Below, piece by piece: positions 32,446-40,581 of a stretch of DNA of 64,000 nt. The notes beneath the pieces are model-generated. The model was not told the origin of the DNA. It saw nothing but the letters and a program-made list of their open reading frames with translations, and searched no databases. The DNA is taken from assembly GCA_019323015.1 (NCBI GenBank), contig JAHWHY010000001.1:50908-114907 (forward strand), read 5' to 3'. Numbering within the stretch: the stretch's first letter is position 1; the number at the start of each line of letters is the position of its first letter. A program made the translations under genes and the position numbers. The DNA is from Candidatus Woesearchaeota archaeon (lineage in GTDB: Archaea; Nanobdellota; Nanobdellia; Woesearchaeales; ARS49).

Positions 32446-32817
32446 ATGAAGAAACCACAAGGCAGAAAGCCGCAAGGCAAGAAATCATTGTCTCCAGAAG
32501 AGGAAGAGCAGCAAAAGCTCGAGATGATGCGAAGGACGCCTCTTCCGAGAGCAAACCAGGTAATCGGAATCTGCGAGCAAAGAGTAGGGGGTTCAAGAAT
32601 GAAAGTCCGCTGCATGGACGGCAAGACAAGAATATGCAGAATACCTGGCAGACTAAAAAGACACTTGTGGATAAGAGAAGGAGATGTTCTTTTGATAGAG
32701 CCTTGGGAATTAAGCGCAGATGACAAAGGAGATGTTGTCTTCAAGTACAGGCCAATACAGGTACAGGCGCTTAAGAAAAAAGGTTTGTTGAAAACTTTGG
32801 AGAGCGAGGAATTTTAA
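32446..32817 (+). CDS. eif1a: Translation initiation factor aIF1A
   Basis: 123 residues with the S1/OB fold of eIF1A: ANQVIGICEQRVGGSRMKVR, CMDGKTRICRIPGRLKRHLW and IREGDVLLIEPWEL. It promotes scanning and subunit joining together with aIF2. The N-terminus has a basic Lys/Gln/Pro tail, the C-terminus is short. A TATA-like CTTATAAATAG lies about 30 bp upstream. The next gene starts one base after its stop. Confidence 0.97.
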   Translation: MKKPQGRKPQGKKSLSPEEEEQQKLEMMRRTPLPRANQVIGICEQRVGGSRMKVRCMDGKTRICRIPGRLKRHLWIREGDVLLIEPWELSADDKGDVVFKYRPIQVQALKKKGLLKTLESEEF

Positions 32818-32818
32818 A

Positions 32819-33532
32819 ATGAGAAAAGCACTTATTTTTTTGGCAATATTTCTGTTGTCTGCGGGAATTGTCAGTGCTGCCTGCACAGACTCAGACGGCG
32901 GGAAAAACTACGCAGAAAAAGGTGATACCAAGATCATAAGTGGGAAAGAAGACATTTGTATATTAGACCCGGATGCAGAAGTTCGGCAAGACACAAGCCC
33001 TTACCTGAAAGAATACTATTGCGACAAGAATGACCAGATAAAATACGAAATAGTGGAGTGCATCAGGGAAGGATTTGAGAAATGTGACATGGGAAAATGC
33101 GTTGGCGGAGAAGGAGAAGCAAAAGCAAAAAATGAGAATTACACAGCACCGCCTCCAGAACCAACATGCGGAGATTCTGTGGTAGATCCTGGGGAAGAAT
33201 GCGACCCAATGAACAAAATGTGCTTTGATGATGACGGCAACATAGGGCTTTGCAATGAAAACTGCATGTGTGAAATCAAGATAACAAAATCCGGCACAAA
33301 AGTAACCACCACAAATGACTCCGGTGACACAGGCACAACAGATGTGCAGATAGACACCCCAACTGAGACAGATGTTGATACTGATACAGAACCAGAACCT
33401 GTTGTAGTTACAAAAGATGAGCCAGAAGAGCAGGATATTACAGTAACAATAGAGACCAAGCCTAAGGAAGAAAAAGCACCAAAAGGCTTTTTTGCACAGA
33501 TTTGGGCATGGATAACAGGCTGGTTCAGCTAA
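32819..33532 (+). CDS. Secreted Cys-rich protein with C-terminal anchor
   Basis: 237 residues. A signal peptide (LIFLAIFLLSAGIVSA) is followed by a domain with paired Cys, then CGDSVVDPGEECDPMNKMCF, which matches the Myxococcus-type Cys-rich repeat (DUF4215-like) seen in surface proteins. Next come a Thr/Asp/Glu/Pro-rich stalk (about 165-220) and a C-terminal hydrophobic, Trp-rich end FFAQIWAWITGWFS that may attach to the membrane. Probably exported. Co-transcribed with aIF1A, with no functional reason seen. Confidence 0.65.
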   Translation: MRKALIFLAIFLLSAGIVSAACTDSDGGKNYAEKGDTKIISGKEDICILDPDAEVRQDTSPYLKEYYCDKNDQIKYEIVECIREGFEKCDMGKCVGGEGEAKAKNENYTAPPPEPTCGDSVVDPGEECDPMNKMCFDDDGNIGLCNENCMCEIKITKSGTKVTTTNDSGDTGTTDVQIDTPTETDVDTDTEPEPVVVTKDEPEEQDITVTIETKPKEEKAPKGFFAQIWAWITGWFS

Positions 33533-33610
33533 AAAGTCACTACTCCAGAATAGAAATATTTATATATTCTTTATTTGTACTTTTTTATATTGAACGGGGG
33601 TAAGGTAAAA

Positions 33611-34057
33611 ATGGGAATAGTAAGAACAATAACAATAATTGCACTATTATTTTTGAATTTCTTAGGAGCGATATACCTAGAGACAAAACTATCAACATAC
33701 TTCACACTAGAACTAGTATTCATAGTTATAGGGCTTATATTAGCACTAGGATTGATACTAGGACTTGGTCTAGAACTAAACTGGGGCTGGCCAATAACCA
33801 CAATAGCATTCTCGCTATACCTGGCAAACACAGTATTCCTATATGTGCTGACAAGATCCTTCCTTGTATTTGCACTGATGCTTTTCTTCAATACAGTAGC
33901 ACTATTGATATCAGTGATATCCATAAAAGAAGATGACTTTACAGAAGAGGATTATCCACTAGAAACATATGACTTTGATGACGAACCACACTCAGTGGTG
34001 TATGAAGCAAAAACAACAAAGAAAACAAAGAAAAAATCCAAGAAAAAGAAAAAATAA
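33611..34057 (+). CDS. Four-helix membrane protein with Lys-rich tail
   Basis: 148 residues from the ATG that follows GGGGGTAAGG; an upstream TTG is inside the AT-rich leader. Four membrane helices (IITIIALLFLNFLGAIYL, LVFIVIGLILALGLIL, TIAFSLYLANTVFLYVL, LVFALMLFFNTVALLI) are followed by an acidic then strongly basic cytoplasmic tail ending KKTKKKSKKKKK. TATA box ATTTATATA about 50 bp upstream. Small DPANN-type membrane orphan; no function known. Confidence 0.6.
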   Translation: MGIVRTITIIALLFLNFLGAIYLETKLSTYFTLELVFIVIGLILALGLILGLGLELNWGWPITTIAFSLYLANTVFLYVLTRSFLVFALMLFFNTVALLISVISIKEDDFTEEDYPLETYDFDDEPHSVVYEAKTTKKTKKKSKKKKK

Positions 34058-34065
34058 TTTTTTAT

Positions 34066-35427
34066 TTATTTTTTATGATATTCTAAATAAGCTTTAACAG
34101 CCCTGACTGCATTAAATGGAAACCTGAAACAAGGCAAACCAGAATCCTCAATCTCCTGCTTTAATTTCTCGCTGAACTCGCTGCCAGTTGTGATAGTCAC
34201 GATAGGCTTCTTTTTCTTGTCATTAAACTCCTTCAAGACATCTGTAATAATCTCTTCCTCAATCAAAGGAGTTTGCGAGAGAACAACAGCAACAATAATA
34301 TCAACGTTCTTATCCTTTATACAGGCATCCAGAGCAAGCCTGTACCTTGATGTGGTTGCATCACCTAATAAATCAATAGGATTTCCAACAACAGCAATAG
34401 GGGGGAGTTTTTTCTTTAAAGACCTCTGAACAGCAGAAGACATCTCAGACATGTCTAGGCCAAGACCTGCAATAGCATCTGAACAAAGAATGCCAAAACC
34501 ACCGCCATTAGTGATAACCTGAATCTTTTTCCCATTAGGTTTTATTTGAACCTTCTCAAAAACCTTCATGTAATCAAAAACCTCTTCAAGAGTGTGAGCA
34601 ATAGTAATTCCAGCCTGCTTAAAAGCCCCAAAATACACTTCAGCACTTCCTGCCAAAGAACCAGTGTGACTCAAGGCAGCTTTCTTGCCAGCATCTGTAA
34701 TACCCCCCTTAATTGCAATAATAGGCTTCTTAGAAGCAACTTTTTTGCAGGTCTCTAGAAACTTCTTTCCATCTTTAACACCCTCAACATACAAGCAAAT
34801 CACTTTAGTATCAGAATCATTACCCAAGTACTCAATCAAATCAGATTCATCAATATTAATTGCATTACCATAACTAATAAACTTAGCAAAACCAAACTGT
34901 TCTTCAGCAGCCAAGTCAAGAATAGCACTGCCAGAAGCACCTGACTGAGAAACAAAAGAAATAACACCTGCCTTAGGCCTCTTTAACCTATCCTTAGGCA
35001 GGAACAAAGTATCAATATGCCCTTTAGAAGCATAAACACCCAAGCAATTAGGGCCAATACATTGAATATTATACCGCTTTAAAGCATTGAACAATTCTTT
35101 CTCAAGCTTGTCATTACCAACTTCCTTAAAACCAGCACTAATAAGTATGACATTTCGTATTCCTTTCTTGCCGCATTCAATAACAGCATTAGGAACAAAC
35201 TTTGCAGGAATACAGATAATCGCAAGATCTAATTTTCCAGGTATATCTCTTACACTCTTGAAGCACTTATAACCCATTACCTCGTCTGCATTAGGATTAA
35301 CAGGATAAACCTCCTTATCAAAACCTTCTAAGAAATTCCTGAAAATAACATTACCAACTTTGCCTTCTTCCCTAGAGGCACCAATTACAGCAATCTTGCC
35401 TGCCTTGAAAAATGTATCCAGATTCAT
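34066..35427 (-). CDS. acdA: ADP-forming acyl-CoA synthetase, alpha subunit
   Basis: 453 residues: CoA-binding domain (KIAVIGASREEGKVGNVIF), IGPNCLGVYASKG, the SFVSQSGASGSAILDLAAEE segment and the phosphohistidine site KKAALSHTGSLAGS, then the C-terminal ligase domain (QVITNGGGFGILCSDAIA). Matches the alpha subunit of acetyl/acyl-CoA synthetase (ADP-forming), which conserves thioester energy as ATP. The beta subunit is encoded at 39251-39880. It overlaps the upstream AMP-ligase gene by 4 nt, so it is part of the PlsC operon. Confidence 0.93.
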   Translation of the reverse strand: MNLDTFFKAGKIAVIGASREEGKVGNVIFRNFLEGFDKEVYPVNPNADEVMGYKCFKSVRDIPGKLDLAIICIPAKFVPNAVIECGKKGIRNVILISAGFKEVGNDKLEKELFNALKRYNIQCIGPNCLGVYASKGHIDTLFLPKDRLKRPKAGVISFVSQSGASGSAILDLAAEEQFGFAKFISYGNAINIDESDLIEYLGNDSDTKVICLYVEGVKDGKKFLETCKKVASKKPIIAIKGGITDAGKKAALSHTGSLAGSAEVYFGAFKQAGITIAHTLEEVFDYMKVFEKVQIKPNGKKIQVITNGGGFGILCSDAIAGLGLDMSEMSSAVQRSLKKKLPPIAVVGNPIDLLGDATTSRYRLALDACIKDKNVDIIVAVVLSQTPLIEEEIITDVLKEFNDKKKKPIVTITTGSEFSEKLKQEIEDSGLPCFRFPFNAVRAVKAYLEYHKK

Positions 35428-36602
35428 TTTAACTTAAGCCTGCTCACACCATACACTCTTTCAGTGTTTAACCTGCAGTTAGGACACCTGCCTTTAATTA
35501 TTTTTTCATATTTGTCCCCTATCAAATAACCATGTAAGACAGTTCCAGCACCATTAATGTTCCACATGACAGCGGCACCGCCTTTTTCTGGGCTTGTGAA
35601 CTCCCAATCATCTATGAAATCACCTTTTTTGATATGATTTATCTTTACAGTTTTCACTATTGTAGATAAAGGAGCAATATGATGATAACCAGAACCAGGA
35701 AGGCACTCAATAAAAATATCCTCTTTCATCTCACTAGCGCCATAAAAATCAAGAATCAAAGGATTTTTAACACCAAGCTTCTTGGATAGGTTCAGGATTT
35801 TATCTTTATCTTTAGGAAGCATTGGCTCAGAACCATTAATGAACAAAATATTCTGCCTTAATTTAATCTTTTTTTTCACAGCCATAGGCAAAAACCTGTT
35901 TGCCATGTACTTAGCCATTCCAGCAAAAACATTGGCCTTAAACTTATCAGCCATTTCAATTAAATCCTTTGTTCTCATTGCACCACCAGCAGCAGTCGCA
36001 AGATTCAAATCAACACCCTGATTAAAAGCAGACTGAACAGCATGCCAGGCAAGATGCGGGCCATAAGGAAACAAATTCATTCCAACAGTATCTTTGAAAT
36101 AATCCTGACTCATCAATTGAGCAGAGATACCCATAATATTATTCAAATTCCTTAATTGCGTTGTTGTGATTAAAGTAGGAGTGCGCTTTCCGCTCTGAGT
36201 CCCGCCTGAAAACAAAGGCATCTTAGGATGATAAAAATCATGAAGTGTCTTTGTTAATTCTTGTTTATCCATAACCTTTAATGCCAAATCAACTGCTGCA
36301 CCAGTACTCAAGTCACGCAAGTAAGAAAGATGAGTCTTAAACGGATCTTCTGGCTTGACAATAAAATCCTTCACATGCTTCATGTAATAAAACTTCTTAA
36401 TCAAAGGAAGGCCCTGCTTATGCCAATCCTCAACTTTCTTTAATTTAGCAGGGTCAACACCACACTCCTTGAAAAGAGTAGAATAGAACTTTGTGTGCGG
36501 AAGAAGATTCTTTGCCACAGCATGAAACTTTGCATTCTGCATTCTCTCAATCTGCACTGGATTCAAACTTCTTAATTCCTGAATTGAAAACAACTGACGC
36601 AT
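35424..36602 (-). CDS. AMP-ligase, phenylacetate-CoA ligase/F390 synthetase-like
   Basis: 392 residues from the ATG one base after the PlsC stop. GGTQSGKRTPTLITTTQLR is the P-loop-like motif of the adenylate-forming family, AAAGGAMRTKD, ILDFYGASEMKED and YLIGDKYEKI correspond to later core motifs, and two Cys pairs near the end (GRCPNCRLN) are common in the PaaK/F390 group. It probably activates an organic acid as acyl-AMP. Substrate unknown; the operon suggests a fatty or other lipid acyl group. Confidence 0.8.
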   Translation of the reverse strand: MRQLFSIQELRSLNPVQIERMQNAKFHAVAKNLLPHTKFYSTLFKECGVDPAKLKKVEDWHKQGLPLIKKFYYMKHVKDFIVKPEDPFKTHLSYLRDLSTGAAVDLALKVMDKQELTKTLHDFYHPKMPLFSGGTQSGKRTPTLITTTQLRNLNNIMGISAQLMSQDYFKDTVGMNLFPYGPHLAWHAVQSAFNQGVDLNLATAAGGAMRTKDLIEMADKFKANVFAGMAKYMANRFLPMAVKKKIKLRQNILFINGSEPMLPKDKDKILNLSKKLGVKNPLILDFYGASEMKEDIFIECLPGSGYHHIAPLSTIVKTVKINHIKKGDFIDDWEFTSPEKGGAAVMWNINGAGTVLHGYLIGDKYEKIIKGRCPNCRLNTERVYGVSRLKLK

Positions 36603-36603
36603 A

Positions 36604-37215
36604 TTACCACTTATACTCCTCTTTTGCAAGCTTGGCTATACTCTTCATAACCTTGCTTGTAACTGTTTTATAATTCTTTTTATTCATTTTTAAGTTAAAC
36701 TTAATTGGCTTGCCTATTCTTATAGTTACAAGCCTCTTGAGTTTCGGCCATTTCTGATACCGAGACCAAAGCTCATAAGTTCCTTCAATACCCACAGGAA
36801 CAACAGGCAAGCCAGTCTCAAGAGCCATGACCGCAAGACCAGAATGTGTTACCTTCTTAATCTTGCCTGTTTTTGTTCGTCCGCCTTCTGGAAAAATACC
36901 AACAAGCTCATTATTGATTAAATACTGAACAGCATGATCAACAGAGTGATTAGCCTGCATCTGCTTATACAAAGTCAAGAAAAAAAATCTCTTGAACCAA
37001 GTCTTGAAAAACTCCTTGTAAATCAAGATATGAACAGGCTTGTTCTTATACCATAAAATCGTGAGAAACATCAAGACACCATCAATATAACTTGCATGAT
37101 TCGCAGCAAGAATATAAGGAGTTTTCTTAGGCAGATTATTAATTCCAGTAATCTGCTTAACAAAAAAAAGCCGCATCAAAGGATACATCAATATCCTAGT
37201 AAAAAAATATGCCAT
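36604..37215 (-). CDS. plsC: PlsC-like 1-acyl-glycerol-phosphate acyltransferase
   Basis: 203 residues from the ATG behind GAGGTGA. Acyltransferase motif I is AANHASYIDGV (NHxxxxD), motif III is VGIFPEGGRTKTG, and LPVVPVGIEGTYEL is motif IV. Bacterial PlsC acylates lysophosphatidic acid at the inner membrane; the N-terminal hydrophobic stretch would bring it to the membrane. Archaeal ether lipids need no such enzyme, so its presence together with plsX is notable. First gene of the operon with the AMP-ligase and the acyl-CoA synthetase alpha subunit. Confidence 0.92.
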   Translation of the reverse strand: MAYFFTRILMYPLMRLFFVKQITGINNLPKKTPYILAANHASYIDGVLMFLTILWYKNKPVHILIYKEFFKTWFKRFFFLTLYKQMQANHSVDHAVQYLINNELVGIFPEGGRTKTGKIKKVTHSGLAVMALETGLPVVPVGIEGTYELWSRYQKWPKLKRLVTIRIGKPIKFNLKMNKKNYKTVTSKVMKSIAKLAKEEYKW

Positions 37216-37264
37216 TTTCACCTCTTCATGCAGTCTTAAGAAGAAAGGTATAAAAATGTTTTGC

Positions 37265-37981
37265 CTACTCAGGAAGCCTGCCTTCCCGCTCTAAAAATAA
37301 CTTTAATCCAGCTTCTGCAGGATTTGGATTTTCAGGCACTGCCAAGAAACCAGCAACCTGCGCACCAGCAGTAGGAACAGAACAAAAAATTGCGTGCGGG
37401 TCGCCAAATCTTTTATTATCCTGATGCCCGCAAGTCAAGAACAGCGGAGGATTATACGGAGCATCATTGTATCCTTTTATTGTTCCTCCTCTCAAGGCAG
37501 GGCTATATTTTTCTACTTTCAAACCAAGAGTGCCTAGCGTGACAATGGTTTCAGGATCTTCTGGATTATCAACAGTCAGTTCTTCAAGAGAAACTGCATG
37601 TCTGAAATATTTGCCATCCATTGCAGTAAAAAAAGGAAAAAACGCCTCTAAGCATGTGTTTTCCTTAGATCTCGGCATTATTTTTCTTTTATCTTTCATT
37701 GCCTCAAACCTGCCAGGAATAATTAAATCATCTGGCTTGAATGTATTATCATCACCAGTTCCGTCATGGAACTGAAAAACCAAAGCATACAGATTGCCTG
37801 CAGGCTTTTGATCATAAAAAACAGGAACTTTTGTGCGAGCAGTGTAATTTTTTTCAGGAGTGAGTCTTAATGGCTCAAAATCACCAAAAGAAATATATGG
37901 CCTGAATAATTGTGCATACGGAACTAATGCTTCTTTTAGTTCTGCAGACATTCTCCCTAAATCAAGATTTGAATTATCCAT
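37265..37981 (-). CDS. Hypothetical protein
   Basis: 238 residues, soluble, no signal peptide. Distinctive parts are FGDFEPLRLTPEKNYTART, FQFHDGTGDDNTFKPDDLII and FLTCGHQDNKRFGDPHAIFC. The Pro/Gly/Asp-rich, beta-looking composition differs from the helical neighbours. I do not recognise a family. It lies directly upstream of the plsC operon on the same strand with a 49-bp gap. Confidence 0.5.
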   Translation of the reverse strand: MDNSNLDLGRMSAELKEALVPYAQLFRPYISFGDFEPLRLTPEKNYTARTKVPVFYDQKPAGNLYALVFQFHDGTGDDNTFKPDDLIIPGRFEAMKDKRKIMPRSKENTCLEAFFPFFTAMDGKYFRHAVSLEELTVDNPEDPETIVTLGTLGLKVEKYSPALRGGTIKGYNDAPYNPPLFLTCGHQDNKRFGDPHAIFCSVPTAGAQVAGFLAVPENPNPAEAGLKLFLEREGRLPE

Positions 37982-38060
37982 AACAAATAATCAATGTGCT
38001 CAGTATTTAAAGCTAATGGATTAAGAAATATTTATAAACAATAGCCGAAATAACACAGAT

Positions 38061-39254
38061 ATGCTCAAAAAAGAGGTATTTGCATGGAGCGTGTATGACT
38101 TAGCAAATACAGCATTCTCTGCCCTATTTGTAACATTCTTTTTTCCGCTTTACATCAAGCAATACTTGGGCGGAAATGAATTCCAGATAGGCTTAGTGTT
38201 TGGCCTGTCTATGTTGTTAGTGGCAGTAACAGTTCCATTCATAGGGGCCTTGTCAGACAGACTAGGAAGAAGAATGCCATTCATAATACTCTTCACAGTG
38301 CTCTGCTGTGCAGCAACATACTTGGTGATGTATGCCAACCTAGCATTTGCATTGATGTTCGGCTTTATAGCAAACTACTTTTACCACGCAGCACTAACTG
38401 TCTACAACGCAATACTCCCAAAAATATCAGACAAGAAAAATGTGGGCAAGGTAAGCGGAATCGGAGTGAGTGTAGGATACATAGGAACCTTCCTAAGCTT
38501 ATTGATGACCTGGGCAGTATTGAACTATCTTGGCTGGGAAACACTCTCTGGAGTAAAGGCAATGTTTCCTGCAACAGCAATGTTTTTCATAGGATTCTCA
38601 CTGATAACATTCTTTGTCATAAAAGACAAGCCAGCAAAACATGCAAAACTAAGAGCAAATATCTTAAGATCTTTTTCAGATGTTAAACAAACAATTGTCA
38701 GAATAAAACACCACAAAAGTCTTGTTTGGTTCTTGATAACCACCTTCTTGTATGTAAATGCAATAAACGCAGTGATAGTGTTTCTTTATCTTTATGGAAG
38801 ATCAGAGATAGGGCTGACTGTAAAAGCATTCATGGGAGTGTATATTGTGTTTTCAATAGCAGCAGCAATAGGTGCAATAGTTTTTGGCAAGATCACAGAT
38901 TGGATAGGACCTAAAAGAACCTTGGGAATTGCAGGGGTTCTTTGGATAATCACTCTTTTTGTGCTGATTAAGACAACATCCTTGACCACATTCATAATAG
39001 GAGGGATTCTTGGCGGAGTTGCGTTAGGGTCAGTGTGGACTTCAATGCGCCCATTATTATTAGAAATCGCTCCAAAGAAAAAAGAAGGGCAGTTCTTTGG
39101 CTTCATGGAACTAAGTGACAAATTCTCAGGAGTGATAGGGCCAATAATCTTTGGATTTCTTGCTGTTCGAACAGGATACTTCTGGGCAATACTTTCTTTA
39201 CTAATATTTTTTATACTAGGACTGCTTGCACTATACAAGGTGAAAGCAAGATGA
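38061..39254 (+). CDS. MFS transporter, UMF1 type
   Basis: 397 residues, 12 membrane helices. It starts FAWSVYDLANTAFSALFVTF, the UMF1/Atg22-like opening, has the MFS loop 2-3 motif GALSDRLGRRMP (about 59-70) and a second-half equivalent GKITDWIGPKRTLG. Related proteins export amino acids or unknown solutes. Its stop overlaps the acyl-CoA synthetase beta gene by 4 nt; coupling to an acid-producing enzyme suggests an organic acid, but this is inference. Confidence 0.85.
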   Translation: MLKKEVFAWSVYDLANTAFSALFVTFFFPLYIKQYLGGNEFQIGLVFGLSMLLVAVTVPFIGALSDRLGRRMPFIILFTVLCCAATYLVMYANLAFALMFGFIANYFYHAALTVYNAILPKISDKKNVGKVSGIGVSVGYIGTFLSLLMTWAVLNYLGWETLSGVKAMFPATAMFFIGFSLITFFVIKDKPAKHAKLRANILRSFSDVKQTIVRIKHHKSLVWFLITTFLYVNAINAVIVFLYLYGRSEIGLTVKAFMGVYIVFSIAAAIGAIVFGKITDWIGPKRTLGIAGVLWIITLFVLIKTTSLTTFIIGGILGGVALGSVWTSMRPLLLEIAPKKKEGQFFGFMELSDKFSGVIGPIIFGFLAVRTGYFWAILSLLIFFILGLLALYKVKAR

Positions 39255-39880
39255 AAGCCTTGACAGAACCAAAAGCAGAACAACTATTATCAAAATACCT
39301 GCCAATAGCAAAAAGCATTCTCACAAAAAAACCAGAAGAGGCAGTAAAATTTGCGAAAACATACCCTGTGATGCTGAAATTAATCTCGCCACAAGCACTT
39401 CACAAGACAGAAGTGCAGGGAATAAGAAAAGCAGACAGTGAAGAAGAGCTAATCAAAGAATTCCAGGATTTAATAAGCATAGCTAAAAAGAAAAAACTAA
39501 AGCTAGAAGGAATACTTGTGCAAGAGCACATCAAAGGAGCAGAGACAATAATCGGGCTAAAAAACGACCCTACATTTGGACACGTGATACTATTTGGAAT
39601 AGGGGGAGTCTTTGTAGAAGTATTAAAAGACGTAAGCTTCAGGGTGTGCCCAATAACACAGCAAGATGCAGAAGAGATGATAAATGAACTAAAAGCAAAA
39701 AAACTACTTCTAGGATTTAGGGGAGAAAAGCCAGTAAACCTGAAAATCCTAAAAAATGCCCTTGTAACTGCATCAAAAATACCTGAAAAACACAAAGACA
39801 TAGAAGAACTAGACATAAATCCCTTTATTATCAATGACAAAACAGGAAAAGTAGCAGATGCAAGACTTATCCTGCGTTAA
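39251..39880 (+). CDS. acdB: ADP-forming acyl-CoA synthetase, beta subunit
   Basis: 209 residues of ATP-grasp fold: YPVMLKLISPQALHKTEVQG, LVQEHIKGAETIIGLKNDP, ILFGIGGVFVEVLKDVSFR and LDINPFIINDKTGK. It supplies the nucleotide-binding half for the alpha subunit at 34066-35427; in many archaea the two are adjacent or fused, here they lie 3.8 kb apart on opposite strands. The C-terminus overlaps a convergent small gene by 14 bp. Confidence 0.93.
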   Translation: MKALTEPKAEQLLSKYLPIAKSILTKKPEEAVKFAKTYPVMLKLISPQALHKTEVQGIRKADSEEELIKEFQDLISIAKKKKLKLEGILVQEHIKGAETIIGLKNDPTFGHVILFGIGGVFVEVLKDVSFRVCPITQQDAEEMINELKAKKLLLGFRGEKPVNLKILKNALVTASKIPEKHKDIEELDINPFIINDKTGKVADARLILR

Positions 39881-40094
39881 TACAGGTAGCTAAAGGAACA
39901 ATTTTTTCTCCGCAAACACATTCCTTGCTGTAACAAGTGCAGGGAATACCATCAATAACACAGCCATAACAAAGGCCATCTGAACAATCATCATTAATAG
40001 AACTAACAGCATAAATCTTGATACTATTCGCATACAAGCCGCCAACAAGAATTGCAGCCAACAAAAACAATGCAAAGATGGTTACTGACCTCAT
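39867..40094 (-). CDS. Small exported Cys-rich protein
   Basis: 75 residues from the ATG MRSVTIFALFLLAAILV, a signal anchor. The exported part has eight Cys (DDCSDGLCYGCVIDGIPCTC, then YSKECVCGEK and LATC), a pattern for a disulfide-knotted or metal-binding micro-domain. A longer upstream frame is AT-rich and not expected to be translated. Unknown family. Confidence 0.55.
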   Translation of the reverse strand: MRSVTIFALFLLAAILVGGLYANSIKIYAVSSINDDCSDGLCYGCVIDGIPCTCYSKECVCGEKIVPLATCINAG

Positions 40095-40138
40095 TTTTAA
40101 CTTAAATAAGCATTCTGATTTAATAATTTTTCCCCTTT

Positions 40139-40163
40139 GCAATGCTGCGCTACGTTAGCATTG
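40139..40163. repeat. Collapsed remnant of the palindromic repeat
   Basis: CAATGCT-GCGCTACGTT-AGCATTG: a perfect 7-bp stem with a core resembling the GCGCTTCGT block of the dispersed element, immediately before copy C. It reads like an internal deletion product of one copy. Confidence 0.4.
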
Positions 40164-40262
40164 GCAATAGCGCGCTTCGTAATGATTCTTTAATTCGCAT
40201 ATAAGCCAGATTTATTAGATATCACAAACAAGATTTGAAGACTGCGCCAGGCGCTATTGCCA
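40162..40262. repeat. Dispersed palindromic repeat, copy C
   Basis: A 101-bp element with perfect 12-bp ends TGGCAATAGCGC / GCGCTATTGCCA, inner words GCGCTTCGT, CAGATTTAT and ACTGCGCCAGGCG. It is followed by GAATAAGCA, the same word that follows copy D. Confidence 0.8.
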
Positions 40263-40268
40263 GAATAA

Positions 40269-40361
40269 GCAATGACGCGCTGCGTCTGCTCCTGAAACCT
40301 TGTGTTTATCAGATTTATCAAAAATCGCTAAATAACTGAGGACTGCGCAAGGCGTCATTGC
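40269..40361. repeat. Dispersed palindromic repeat, copy D
   Basis: A 93-bp element with perfect ends GCAATGACGC / GCGTCATTGC, inner CAGATTTAT and ACTGCGCAAGGCG. In tandem with copy C, 6 bp apart. Ends are those of copy A rather than those of its neighbour C. Confidence 0.8.
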
Positions 40362-40419
40362 CAGAATAAGCACAACATTTAAATATTTCTTAAATAAAGG
40401 ACTATATGGGGGATTAAAT

Positions 40420-40581
40420 ATGGCTATAAAGAAGAAATACCGCTGTGCGGCATGCAATTGGAAGTTTTCAAGGAATTTTAAGCCTACACTGTGCCCATAC
40501 TGCGGAAGAGCAGCAATAGAAGAAGAGCCAATACAAGAAGCAAATAACATAGTTAGAGAAGTAGAGGACCTAGGAAAGTAA
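40420..40581 (+). CDS. Small zinc-ribbon protein
   Basis: 53 residues starting at the ATG after GGGGGATTAAAT. RCAACNWKF and TLCPYCGRAA provide four Cys for one zinc ribbon of the rubredoxin/FmdB-like type; the remaining 25 residues form an acidic helix (EEEPIQEANNIVREVEDL). Similar mini-ribbons are abundant in DPANN genomes, roles unknown. A TATA-like TTAAATAAAG is about 30 bp upstream. Its end overlaps the convergent sufS by 12 bp. Confidence 0.75.
   Translation: MAIKKKYRCAACNWKFSRNFKPTLCPYCGRAAIEEEPIQEANNIVREVEDLGK

Noticed and set aside
17971..40361. Palindromic repeats as integron attC sites
   Set aside because: Length and imperfect dyad are similar, but the ends lack the GTTRRRY/RYYYAAC core sites, there is no integrase or cassette array, and copies are not head-to-tail with single ORFs between them.
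40254..40550. A 98-residue minus-strand frame overlapping repeat D
   Set aside because: It is the complement of the zinc-ribbon gene at 40420-40581 and of the palindromic repeat; no start signal.
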